Origin: an uncultured Bacilli bacterium
GTDB lineage: Bacteria; Bacillota_I; Bacilli_A; RF39; UBA660
Assembly (NCBI GenBank): GCA_934101645.1
Contig: CAKORX010000005.1
Location: 1-64,000, forward strand
Direction of reading: 5' to 3'
DNA length: 64,000 bases
Part shown: positions 8,921 to 16,634 of the stretch, in pieces
Position numbering within the stretch: the first letter of the stretch is position 1
Layout of the letters: each line of letters starts with the position of its first letter
Position numbers and translations under genes: made by a program
Notes under the pieces: model-generated
Database searches by the model: none
Told to the model about the DNA's origin: nothing
The model's input: the letters and a program-made list of their open reading frames with translations, nothing else

Positions 8921-9493
8921 TTAAATCACCGCCCTAAAATTTGTACTTATTCCATCATTTAAGTAATTATCAAGAAGCATTCTTAAATCAGCATTGCTAG
9001 TTTGTCTTGATTGAAGACCCGCATTTGCAAGACCACTAATTAAAGTATTTAACTTCTTTTGAACAAGTTCCATTTTCTTTTCTTTAAACAAAAAAGTATA
9101 TTCTGTATCAACTACATTATATTCTCTACTCATAAACATGTTTGCTTTATTAATATCTTGCATTACAAGTTTTCTTATGCCTTGATCTTGAGTTTGATTA
9201 TATAAAACTTGCAATTCACTTAAATACATATCAATGTCAACAGGTCTATCTGAAATAAGTAACCAAAACTCAAAATCTAAAGTGTTATAAAATGTTGATA
9301 AACTAAATAGCGTAGCATTTTGAGCTTGTTCATCAAAAATAAAGATGTTTTTTGGACTTACTTTTACTCCAGTCACATAATAACCATCCGTTGTTAAAAT
9401 CATTCCATTATTAATAGATTTAATAGGTAACCAATCTTCTGCATATTTAGAGCTATTTGTAGTATTAGCTACATTTGTTTTATTACTATTCAT
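8921..9493 (-). CDS. VirB4 N-terminal-domain-like protein, separate from the ATPase domain
   Basis: About 190 residues. The segment LPIKSINNGMILTTDGYYVTGVKV and the following FDEQAQNATLFSLSTFYNTL pattern resemble the start of VirB4/TraC-type ATPases, which normally carry this domain at the N-terminus of one ~800-residue chain. There is no P-loop. The start chosen is the ATG that overlaps the preceding PrgI-like stop by 8 bases (translational coupling); an in-frame start further upstream (9556) would extend deep into that gene. It ends in TAA one base before the ATPase ATG. Together the two products would make one VirB4 equivalent. Confidence 0.78.
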   Translation of the reverse strand: MNSNKTNVANTTNSSKYAEDWLPIKSINNGMILTTDGYYVTGVKVSPKNIFIFDEQAQNATLFSLSTFYNTLDFEFWLLISDRPVDIDMYLSELQVLYNQTQDQGIRKLVMQDINKANMFMSREYNVVDTEYTFLFKEKKMELVQKKLNTLISGLANAGLQSRQTSNADLRMLLDNYLNDGISTNFRAVI

Positions 9494-9800
9494 CTGCGTC
9501 ATCACGAACACACCAACCCTTCCAATAATATTTTTTTCTATTTGTGTAATAATCAAGTATGTTGTTTAAAAGTTGCATTACATTATGATAATTTCTAACT
9601 GGTAATACTAATCCAGTAGCAATTAATAATGGTATTATGCTAATTATAAGTTCCACAGTAGTGGGATTTTTTAATATAACTAGCATAATAATCGTAATAA
9701 ACGCTCCAATTAAACATACTATTAAGTCTGGCCAAGTAAAGAATCCAAATATTAATTGAGACTTTTTACTATTAGCAGGTACTAAATATTGATTTTGCAT
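9486..9800 (-). CDS. PrgI/VirB3-like T4SS membrane protein
   Basis: A 104-residue protein with two adjacent membrane segments (about residues 25-45 and 50-67). The FTWPDL motif just before the first segment and the ending YYWKGWCV resemble the PrgI family of Gram-positive conjugation systems, the counterpart of VirB3. The start is well supported by AAGGAGG upstream. PrgI/VirB3 proteins partner with the VirB4 ATPase in the inner-membrane complex, and here the gene overlaps the VirB4-N gene, as expected for tightly matched production. Confidence 0.85.
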   Translation of the reverse strand: MQNQYLVPANSKKSQLIFGFFTWPDLIVCLIGAFITIIMLVILKNPTTVELIISIIPLLIATGLVLPVRNYHNVMQLLNNILDYYTNRKKYYWKGWCVRDDADE

Positions 9801-9820
9801 TAACTAGTCCTCCTTTTAAT

Positions 9821-12124
9821 TTATTTTGTATTGTCATGGAAATTAGATGCAGCGCTACTTGCTTTATACCCAGGAGTATTTTTTTGTTGTTGTTTTTGTT
9901 TAGCAACTTGGTCAAGTAAACCATCAATTTCCTTAATTTCTTGATCAATATTACGTTTGCTTCTTTCATTAGCAGAATTTTTAGCATCAAGTTGAATATT
10001 AATACTGCCAGCTTCCTTTGAAACTTTATCAAGCAAATCCCAACCTTCTAAACCATTAATCATTGCATCTCTAGTGGCCTGGTCGATTCTATTTCCATCA
10101 GCATCATGCATCGTTCCGGCATTGAAATCTGCAATAAATTTTTCATAATTTGCTTTAATTTTACCACTTTTATCAACATCCACTCCATTATACTGAGTAC
10201 CCGTTGCAGCAGCTGTAACATACTGTTCAACCATACTTTTTTGTTTTTCAGCAAGTTTAATAGCTGCATCTTGATATGCTTCATTAGAAATTGTACCATT
10301 TTTATAAGAGTTATCCAATTGTTCCTTTAAAGAAGTGTAATTACCAGTTAAATCAAGCATAGTCTGTCTATTATTAATAGCAGCGCGTCGTTCTTCATAT
10401 TCTGCTAAACTCATATCTGAACCTGGTCTAGTGTAGATTTCATCAAGATTTTCTAAATCTGCAGCTCTTTGTTCTTCAGTATAGCCAGTTGAAACTTGCA
10501 AAGTTTCCAATATTTTTGAATCAGCTTTACTTAAATCAGAAATTGCAGCACTTTTTATTGCATCCTGTGTAGAAGTCAAAATCTCATTATTAGATTTTGC
10601 ATCTATATTCTTTCTCATAGCATCGGTAATTTGTGATGTCTTAAGATTTAGTTTATCCTTGTTTTCATTTTGTTTCTTTACAAAATCTGGAGTAGCATTG
10701 ATTGTGTTTCCATCTTTATCAATAATTGAATATGTCCCGTTTTCAATTGCATGATCTGCAGCTGCTTTTGAAGTTTCAAAGCCAAACATTCTGCGCATTC
10801 TATCAACAGCTAAAGAAGATGTTGTAGCACCTTCAGCTCTTGCTTCAATTCTATTTCTTCTTCTAGTTGCTTCTTGTCCAATTGCAGTAAAGTCTTTATT
10901 TTTAATTCCTCGATTCATTCCTCTAAAAAATGATACAGGATTACCATGACCAGCTATTGCTGCGCCAACAGCAGAACCAGTGACATATGGCATGCTGGCT
11001 TTGAATTTATCTGCAATGCCAAGTTTCATATCACCATCACCAATGCCAAATAAATCACTCAACAATTTTGGTGCTTGATGGACAAAAGCAATAATACCTA
11101 ATATCATAAAAACACCGCCAAATAAATTTAATATAACATTTCCAGTTCCTGCGGATTTATCAAATAAATCAACTTTAACAACTAACGAAATTAAATATAC
11201 ACCAAAATTCATTACTAGTACTCTTGTAAAAACTCCCATAAAAGTAGACATAGTATTTTTTAACCATTTTTTATATACATCTTCCATTTTAGGTATAGCC
11301 ATACAAATAAATGCAAGTGGTGCAATTATTTGAAAAAATGCAAGTTTACATACTCTAACACCTAAGTCAAAACAAAAACTTACTATAACGTATAATAGAA
11401 AACATCCAACAATTAATGCAAGTAGCCAATCACAACTGACTTCACCATCATACCAGTTGTTTGCAAAAGCCCTAAACCCGGCAAAAGAACCAGTTGCATT
11501 AGCAAAATCAATAACTTCCTCATAAGTACAATTGTTCTTCTTTTTACAATTCAAAACAGCTTCTTCACCTTCTGGAGTATACCTAGTAATTACATTTCCA
11601 AGTGCAGTGGAATTTTTTAATCCATCATCACCGCTTTCATTAGTAAAGAAAGGTTTATATGTTTGAACACTCATTATTATTCCACCATATTTATTTCCAA
11701 TAGCACCTCTTTGAGAATTTTCATTTACTTCACCAGTAAATATTCCACCTATAACGCCAGATTTTAATATAGCGCTTTGAAGACCATAGGCGAACGAAAA
11801 AATTGATGGACATAATATAATTAAAACTATTGCAGTAGAAAATTTTATTAGAACTTGTTTCCCATCAATTCCCTTAGAACTACCATCCGGATCAACAATT
11901 TTAAGAAGTATCGCATAAGCTAAAACAAAAAGCATAACTACAGCAATTATTCTATATATATTTGTTGTTAATGATTTATAAGCGGATTCATTAAAAATAT
12001 TAGTTTCTGCAAGTTGTAAAAAGATTCTATAAACTATATTTACAAATTTAAAGGGCAAAGTTGATAATGAAATTAGCATTCCATTAAACCAACCTACAAT
12101 GTCATCCCAGCCTAAAATTAACAT
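9821..12124 (-). CDS. VirB6/TrbL-like polytopic T4SS membrane protein
   Basis: A 767-residue protein. The first ~370 residues contain about seven hydrophobic segments with an extracytoplasmic loop of about 110 residues between the second and third groups; that loop carries a CKKKNNC cysteine pair. The central LLALIVGCFLLYVIVSFCFDLGVRVCKL and APLAFICMAIP stretches (read as separate motifs) are typical of TrbL/VirB6. The remaining ~390 residues are hydrophilic, Ala/Asp/Lys-rich and predicted helical or coiled. VirB6 proteins form the membrane pore base through which substrates pass. The gene follows the VirB2-like gene by 14 bases and precedes the PrgI-like gene. Confidence 0.85.
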   Translation of the reverse strand: MLILGWDDIVGWFNGMLISLSTLPFKFVNIVYRIFLQLAETNIFNESAYKSLTTNIYRIIAVVMLFVLAYAILLKIVDPDGSSKGIDGKQVLIKFSTAIVLIILCPSIFSFAYGLQSAILKSGVIGGIFTGEVNENSQRGAIGNKYGGIIMSVQTYKPFFTNESGDDGLKNSTALGNVITRYTPEGEEAVLNCKKKNNCTYEEVIDFANATGSFAGFRAFANNWYDGEVSCDWLLALIVGCFLLYVIVSFCFDLGVRVCKLAFFQIIAPLAFICMAIPKMEDVYKKWLKNTMSTFMGVFTRVLVMNFGVYLISLVVKVDLFDKSAGTGNVILNLFGGVFMILGIIAFVHQAPKLLSDLFGIGDGDMKLGIADKFKASMPYVTGSAVGAAIAGHGNPVSFFRGMNRGIKNKDFTAIGQEATRRRNRIEARAEGATTSSLAVDRMRRMFGFETSKAAADHAIENGTYSIIDKDGNTINATPDFVKKQNENKDKLNLKTSQITDAMRKNIDAKSNNEILTSTQDAIKSAAISDLSKADSKILETLQVSTGYTEEQRAADLENLDEIYTRPGSDMSLAEYEERRAAINNRQTMLDLTGNYTSLKEQLDNSYKNGTISNEAYQDAAIKLAEKQKSMVEQYVTAAATGTQYNGVDVDKSGKIKANYEKFIADFNAGTMHDADGNRIDQATRDAMINGLEGWDLLDKVSKEAGSINIQLDAKNSANERSKRNIDQEIKEIDGLLDQVAKQKQQQKNTPGYKASSAASNFHDNTK

Positions 12125-12138
12125 TACTTATCACTTCC

Positions 12139-12693
12139 TTACTTCGGCACGTCTATATTAATAGTGTTACGATTATTTGATTTTGGTGTCCAATCATTTT
12201 TTGATTTGCTACTACATGTAACGCCAGGACAATCACAATAATTCAATAAACATTTACTACACGCTTCAAATTCACTCTTTACTTTATCTGTTCCATTTAT
12301 TAAATTAATCATTGCAGATAGTATTGAAGGAAGTAAAAACACAAATACGCCAATTACTAATTTAAAAATAAATCCACTTAAAGCTTTTGAAAAGGCGCCT
12401 TGGTCTTCATCAATAAATGCTTTAAATAATGAAACCATACCAATGATAATAAGCAAAACCGGTACTATAATCTTAATAATTATTAATCCAATAGCAGCTA
12501 TTTTAAGAAGTTTCACAATATTTTCATTTGAACAAGTAAATGCGTCTAGTCCTTGTTGAATTTTATCTTCTAAAATCAAACTATATGAGCTAAAATTTAT
12601 ATTATTAATATCTATATTTTTTGCATAAGAAACTTTTGTAAATGTAAAAAAGCAGCAAAGTAATATAAATAGTTTAAGTAATCTCGTTTTCAA
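12139..12693 (-). CDS. VirB2-like secreted pilin/channel subunit
   Basis: A 184-residue protein with an N-terminal signal peptide (about 25 residues, ending near VSYAKN), then two long hydrophobic segments separated by a short acidic loop (DEDQGAFSKAL), then a cysteine-rich tail with six Cys. This layout and the loop match VirB2/TrbC-type pilins. The start is TTG after GGTGG. The two plus-strand genes nearby carry the same two-helix module at their C-terminus, with loop DDDKNALNKIT. It is the first gene of the minus-strand T4SS operon. Confidence 0.8.
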   Translation of the reverse strand: MKTRLLKLFILLCCFFTFTKVSYAKNIDINNINFSSYSLILEDKIQQGLDAFTCSNENIVKLLKIAAIGLIIIKIIVPVLLIIIGMVSLFKAFIDEDQGAFSKALSGFIFKLVIGVFVFLLPSILSAMINLINGTDKVKSEFEACSKCLLNYCDCPGVTCSSKSKNDWTPKSNNRNTINIDVPK

Positions 12694-12726
12694 AATATAC
12701 CACCATATAAATTATATAATATTTGA

Positions 12727-12754
12727 TATTAATTAGCAATAAATTTATGTCAAA
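12727..12754 (-). promoter_or_regulatory. Candidate promoter of the VirB2-like gene and T4SS operon
   Basis: A consensus -35 TTGACA, a 16-base spacer and a weaker TAATAT -10, about 35 bases before the TTG start. It faces away from the plus-strand promoter of the neighbouring gene, so the intergenic region is divergent. Confidence 0.5.
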
Positions 12755-12861
12755 TAAAATTTTATAAATAGACAAATTACTATAATATTTTATATAATCA
12801 TGTTATGAATGGCTAATTATTGGTAATATAATTAATGCTTCTTCTAAATAAATAATTTTTG

Positions 12862-12870
12862 TGATATCAT
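12862..12870 (+). promoter_or_regulatory. Extended -10 element before the first ectodomain-pilin gene
   Basis: TGATATCAT, an extended -10 (TGn then TATCAT), 23 bases before the chosen ATG. No good -35 is visible. The second paralogue has a matching TGATATAAT element. Confidence 0.4.
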
Positions 12871-12893
12871 ATTCACATGATAGGATGGTATAT

Positions 12894-14066
12894 ATGAAGA
12901 AAATAATTAAAACACTTTTTATCTTTTTGCTAATGATATTATGTATTAATAATGTTTATGCTGACGAGCCAAAATTTACCTGTGTTTATAACGATTTTAA
13001 ATTAGATCCAAGTAATAACAATGGAAAAGGTCTTCAAATAAATGTGTATAATGATTATGTAAAAGCGTATGTATATTATAAGGATACAGATGGTGGTACT
13101 AAAACGTATGATTTAGATGACTGTAAAAGTAATTTAACTGAATGTGAAAAATTATGGGATAAAGAAGATGTTTCTTTAAACTTAAGAATTAACATAGATA
13201 ATTTTTATGAAAATACTACGCCACATTGCCCCAATGCTATAGTTGATAATAGTGATTTATATGGCAATGGGCTTGTACTAAGATTTGGTAAAAAAAATAC
13301 AACTTCTAGTGAATATGAAACTGAGTATATTCCAAGAAAAGAATATCCTCATGGCTCCGATAGTGGTTCAGGTAATGACAACGTTGATGAAACCGTTTTA
13401 GAATGTACGAATGATAAAGGATATTCATATAGTTTTTCAACTAGTGAAGTCCCAAATGCATCACACGGTCAAATAAGCTTTGAATTTTTAAAAAAGAAAA
13501 GTGGAAAAATTTTAATAAGAGTTACATATGGTTCAACTATGAATGAATATACTGTTGGTGATGGTTCTTATAAAGAGTTAGAATCTGGAAATACAACAGG
13601 AAATGCAAGAGTAAAATTTGATAGTTTTGGTTCATTTAATTCTTGCCCATCAAAAAAAGATTTATCATTTTGCGAAGCTGATATAGCAGGTGAAAATTTT
13701 AAAACATTTGCAATTACGTTAAATGATAATGTTTGTAAAAGCGTTTCCACAAAAATTCCTGGATATAATCATAATGTTGACGATCCTAAAGAGCTCGAAT
13801 GTGAAAGTATTTTTACTGGAGATTTACAACAATATTTAGAAAAGATTTTTAGTATTATGAAGTATTTGGGAATTGTGCTTTGTATTGGGCTTTCTATAGT
13901 GGACTTTGTTAAAGCTATATTAGATGATGATAAAAATGCATTAAATAAAATTACAAAAAGAGTTTTAACAAGACTACTTCTTGTAGCATTATTATTCTTT
14001 TTACCAACTATTGTTAATTTTATAGTAACATTAATAGATTCTAATGCTTGTAAAATTAATTTTTAA
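12894..14066 (+). CDS. Secreted ectodomain fused to a VirB2-like two-helix module (paralogue 1)
   Basis: About 390 residues. A signal peptide (MKKIIKTLFIFLLMILC, cleavage near VYADE) leads into two cysteine-bearing, beta-rich modules: one opens with FTCVYND and ends near HCPNAIV, the second opens with LECTNDKGYSYSF and ends near FNSCPSKKD. After a linker (PGYNHNVDDPKE) come two hydrophobic helices flanking the loop DDDKNALNKIT, which aligns with the VirB2-like protein encoded on the opposite strand. I chose the ATG after AGGATGG; upstream alternatives lack a ribosome-binding site. I infer a membrane- or pilus-displayed exodomain, perhaps for contact or adhesion. The ectodomain belongs to no family I recognise. 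Confidence 0.82.
   Translation: MKKIIKTLFIFLLMILCINNVYADEPKFTCVYNDFKLDPSNNNGKGLQINVYNDYVKAYVYYKDTDGGTKTYDLDDCKSNLTECEKLWDKEDVSLNLRINIDNFYENTTPHCPNAIVDNSDLYGNGLVLRFGKKNTTSSEYETEYIPRKEYPHGSDSGSGNDNVDETVLECTNDKGYSYSFSTSEVPNASHGQISFEFLKKKSGKILIRVTYGSTMNEYTVGDGSYKELESGNTTGNARVKFDSFGSFNSCPSKKDLSFCEADIAGENFKTFAITLNDNVCKSVSTKIPGYNHNVDDPKELECESIFTGDLQQYLEKIFSIMKYLGIVLCIGLSIVDFVKAILDDDKNALNKITKRVLTRLLLVALLFFLPTIVNFIVTLIDSNACKINF
13758..14066 (+). repeat. Duplicated VirB2-like module, copy 1
   Basis: This 309-base segment, from the PGYNHNVDDPKE linker to the stop codon, matches 14868-15176 with only about 15 differences by eye (about 95% identity) and no gaps. The sequence upstream in the two genes is unrelated at DNA level. 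Confidence 0.93.
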
Positions 14067-14117
14067 AATGTTGATTATTTTTCAGTATTTTTTATTTAAT
14101 TATTATAGTTATTTTGA

Positions 14118-14123
14118 TATAAT
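14118..14123 (+). promoter_or_regulatory. Extended -10 placing the transcription start at the ATG (leaderless candidate)
   Basis: TGATATAAT ends six bases before the ATG of the second ectodomain-pilin gene, and no Shine-Dalgarno is present. Transcription would begin at or next to the start codon. Confidence 0.45.
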
Positions 14124-14129
14124 TAGACT

Positions 14130-15176
14130 ATGAAGAAATTTTTTATTTTATTTTTAAGTTTATTTTATATAATGTGTATCAATGTTTTTGCAGACGAAAC
14201 AGACGAAATATGTTCGACAAATAAAACTGGGGATCAAGAAAGGCTACTATGTACTTTTACCATGGAAGACAAAACATGTTTTGTTACTATAACTAGAACA
14301 TTAAATTCTGCTACTCCGCCAAGACTAGTTATTGATAGTGTAAAGCAAAACGATATTTCTAAAACTAGTTATACATGCAATAGTGGTATAACATTTAGTT
14401 TAAATATTCCTTTAAATAAAGGATTAAATGGATTTGATCAAGTATCTGTATCAGGTAGTTCATCAAGTGGCATATATAAAATAACCGGTTTAGAAGCGTA
14501 TTCAGCTAATTCACCAAAAGTAAAATGTGCCGGGCCAGATTATAATATTATCGTCGATGAAGAAGATGGATGGGTTTGTAAAATTGAAATATATGCAGAT
14601 GAAAACAACAACGTTATTATGAAATATGGTGACCAAGAGGCAACTAATCCTACTAAGAAAAAAAATAATTCATCATACATATGCTCTTATGCCGGTGATT
14701 CTGAAACATTCACTCTAAGTAAAGACATGAAACAAGGTGAATTAACCGATACATCTAAATGTCCAAGGATTAATACATCAGCCAAAACTGAAGCTGATAA
14801 CGTAGGTCAAGATAATCAAACGCCAGAACGAGATTCTGAAAATGATAATGATGCAGACACTAATATACCTGGATATAATCATAATGTTGACGATCCTAAA
14901 GAGCTTGGATGTGAAAGTATTTTTACTGGAGATTTACAACAATATTTAGAAAAAATTTTTAGTATTATGAAGTACTTGGGAATTGTACTTTGTATTGGGC
15001 TTTCTATAGTGGACTTTGTTAAAGCTATATTAGATGATGATAAAAATGCATTAAATAAAATTACAAAAAGAGTTTTAACAAGACTACTTCTTGTGGCATT
15101 ATTATTCTTTTTACCAACAATTGTTAACTTCATAGTAACGTTAATTGATGAAAATGCTTGTACAATTAATTTTTAA
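14130..15176 (+). CDS. Secreted ectodomain fused to a VirB2-like two-helix module (paralogue 2)
   Basis: A 348-residue protein with a signal peptide (MKKFFILFLSLFYIMCINVF then ADE). Its cysteine-bearing ectodomain differs from paralogue 1: Cys-rich N-terminus (ICSTNK...LLCTF...KTCFV), a central module around VKCAGPDYN, and a third opening with YICSYAGD and ending SKCPRINT. A charged linker precedes the shared C-terminal module: PGYNHNVDDPKE, two membrane helices and loop DDDKNALNKIT. The C-terminal DNA is almost identical to that of the gene before it, while the ectodomains have diverged. It probably inserts into or tips the T4SS apparatus; that is inference from the shared pilin module. Confidence 0.82.
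   Translation: MKKFFILFLSLFYIMCINVFADETDEICSTNKTGDQERLLCTFTMEDKTCFVTITRTLNSATPPRLVIDSVKQNDISKTSYTCNSGITFSLNIPLNKGLNGFDQVSVSGSSSSGIYKITGLEAYSANSPKVKCAGPDYNIIVDEEDGWVCKIEIYADENNNVIMKYGDQEATNPTKKKNNSSYICSYAGDSETFTLSKDMKQGELTDTSKCPRINTSAKTEADNVGQDNQTPERDSENDNDADTNIPGYNHNVDDPKELGCESIFTGDLQQYLEKIFSIMKYLGIVLCIGLSIVDFVKAILDDDKNALNKITKRVLTRLLLVALLFFLPTIVNFIVTLIDENACTINF
14868..15176 (+). repeat. Duplicated VirB2-like module, copy 2
   Basis: Second copy of the 309-base C-terminal module (see 13758-14066). Most differences are synonymous, and a long central tract is unchanged apart from single bases, as expected from recent duplication or gene conversion. Confidence 0.93.
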
Positions 15177-15184
15177 AATAAAAA

Positions 15185-15226
15185 AACTAATTAGGATTTA
15201 ACTTTCTAATTAGTTTTATTTTGTTT
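15185..15226. terminator. Bidirectional terminator after the ectodomain-pilin genes
   Basis: A perfect 10-bp stem, AACTAATTAG and CTAATTAGTT, around an 11-base loop. T-rich tracts follow on both strands. It ends the plus-strand pilin genes and the small minus-strand gene that converges on them. Confidence 0.8.
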
Positions 15227-15329
15227 TAGTACTTTTTTTCTTGTTTGGAACTAGTTTAACTTTTACGCCCTTATATCTAGCAAATTCATATTTAACGCCT
15301 TCAGGTAAATTTTTCTTTAGTTTTTTCAT
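15216..15329 (-). CDS. Small lysine-rich protein (37 residues), unknown function
   Basis: A short frame with a good ribosome-binding site (AAGGAG, nine bases before the ATG) and a downstream terminator. The product is MKKLKKNLPEGVKYEFARYK followed by a Lys-rich tail, 37 residues and strongly basic. No membrane segment or known motif. The strong ribosome-binding site makes translation plausible; it could bind nucleic acid, but nothing shows this directly. Confidence 0.55.
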   Translation of the reverse strand: MKKLKKNLPEGVKYEFARYKGVKVKLVPNKKKSTKTK

Positions 15330-15385
15330 AATCTCACTCCTTGCAGCAAGATTATAGCATAAAATTAGGTATCTATACAAGTACT

Positions 15386-15631
15386 TTATTGGTTTCTATT
15401 ATTAATTGTTTTGAAAATATCTCTTTGATTATGGTTCTGCTTATTACTAATCGGTTGTGATTTTTTATTATTCTCAATATTATTAATTTGAAAATTAGCT
15501 TCATTTATTTGTGATTTTAGTTTTTGCATGTGCATAAATAAAGCATTATTTTTATTATTATCAGATGCAAGTTTTGTTAACTCATTTTCCATACTAAATT
15601 TTCTTTTTTTTAAATAATCTATCTTATCCAT
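15386..15631 (-). CDS. Small coiled-coil protein of unknown function
   Basis: An 81-residue hydrophilic protein. Residues 1-55 have heptad-like spacing of Leu, Ile and Met (MDKIDYLKKRKF, MHMQKLKSQINEANFQINNI), suggesting a coiled coil; the last 25 residues are Asn/Gln-rich and probably disordered. Start ATG after GAAAGGGAAG. It lies 12 bases downstream of the pentapeptide-repeat gene on the same strand and is likely co-transcribed with it. I do not recognise the family. Confidence 0.6.
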   Translation of the reverse strand: MDKIDYLKKRKFSMENELTKLASDNNKNNALFMHMQKLKSQINEANFQINNIENNKKSQPISNKQNHNQRDIFKTINNRNQ

Positions 15632-15643
15632 AAACTTCCCTTT

Positions 15644-16270
15644 CTAAATAAACTTTACTCCAAGCATGCCAACAATAAATTGACTTTGAAAAGGTTCTAT
15701 TATAATGCCTTTTAATGAATTATTATCAAAAATAATATTTCTAATATCCGAAGTTGAAAAATCAACGTCCTTTAAGTTTACATTAAAGAACTCCGTTTTA
15801 TCAAAAATATTTTTATAGAAACAAATGTTTTTTATTTTGCTTTCGATAAAATAACTTTCTGACATATTAGAATTTTCAATCAACAATTTATTAATAAATG
15901 CTCCAGAATAATTTGAATACTTTAATAATGTATTGTCAATATACACATCTTTAATACTTGAATCAATAAAATTAACCCCAAGTAATTTTGAATTTATAAA
16001 CTCGCACCTTTCTATTAGCTTTTCACTAAAAATTTTATTAGACAAATCACATGATTTAAAAATACAATCAATTAAATTAACTCCAATTAACTCTATATTA
16101 GTAAAATCAATATTTTCAAATATGCAGGAATCAAAGTCAATATCTTTAATAATTAATTTGCTATTAGATTCACAATTAATTTTTACATTATTAAAACTTT
16201 TATTTTTTAAGCATTCATCAAATGAAGATTCAATGCACTTTGTTATCCTTGGTTTAACTATTTTCATCAT
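15644..16270 (-). CDS. Pentapeptide-repeat protein
   Basis: About 208 residues built of imperfect A(D/N)LXX-type pentapeptides, for example SCIFENIDFTNIELIGVNLI, then CDLSN, NVNLKDVDFSTSDIRNIIF. The protein should fold as a right-handed quadrilateral beta-helix. The ending GIIIEPFQSQFIVGMLGV matches the usual C-terminus of small bacterial pentapeptide proteins. Members can mimic DNA and protect gyrase (Qnr, MfpA), but many are of unknown role, and nothing here selects a target. No good Shine-Dalgarno is visible; I chose an ATG, and a TTG six codons upstream (16288) is the alternative. Confidence 0.8.
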   Translation of the reverse strand: MMKIVKPRITKCIESSFDECLKNKSFNNVKINCESNSKLIIKDIDFDSCIFENIDFTNIELIGVNLIDCIFKSCDLSNKIFSEKLIERCEFINSKLLGVNFIDSSIKDVYIDNTLLKYSNYSGAFINKLLIENSNMSESYFIESKIKNICFYKNIFDKTEFFNVNLKDVDFSTSDIRNIIFDNNSLKGIIIEPFQSQFIVGMLGVKFI

Positions 16271-16397
16271 ATTTTTAGGATAACACAATTCTAAATTAAA
16301 TACTAGATTTTTTTGCCAATATATGTATTCAAAATTTGAACATATTAATAATATCGGAGAAAGAATACAATATAATTATATGTGAAGGAGAAATTCT

Positions 16398-16619
16398 ATG
16401 GTAAAATTTCAGCCATTTAAAAATGAAAAAGTCGTAATAACAATAAGAATTGATAGTGAAAAACTTGAAATGATTGATAAGTTAGCTACAAAAATAGATA
16501 TAAGTAGAAATGAATTTATTAATCAATGTCTTGATTATGCTATAAATAATTTAGACAAAGACGATAAAAAGGATAATAAAACTGAAGATAGCAATATAAA
16601 AACCGATAAAATAATGTAA
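16398..16619 (+). CDS. Ribbon-helix-helix (CopG/Arc-like) DNA-binding protein
   Basis: A 73-residue protein. Residues 10-50 fit a ribbon-helix-helix fold: beta strand VVITIRIDSEKLEMIDKLA, a turn, and a second helix SRNEFINQCLDYAINNL. The remaining 20 residues are Asp/Lys/Asn-rich. A strong ribosome-binding site (AAGGAG) is six to seven bases before the ATG. Such dimers act as small repressors or antitoxins; no toxin gene is adjacent on this strand, so a regulatory role is more likely. It is transcribed toward the large gene on the other strand, and both end at one hairpin. Confidence 0.82.
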   Translation: MVKFQPFKNEKVVITIRIDSEKLEMIDKLATKIDISRNEFINQCLDYAINNLDKDDKKDNKTEDSNIKTDKIM

Positions 16620-16634
16620 TCGGTTTATTTTTTT
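16600..16634. terminator. Bidirectional terminator between convergent genes
   Basis: AAACCGAT and ATCGGTTT around an 11-base loop, with ATTTTTTTT on the plus strand. It overlaps the end of the ribbon-helix-helix gene and serves the convergent 710-residue protein as well. Confidence 0.8.
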
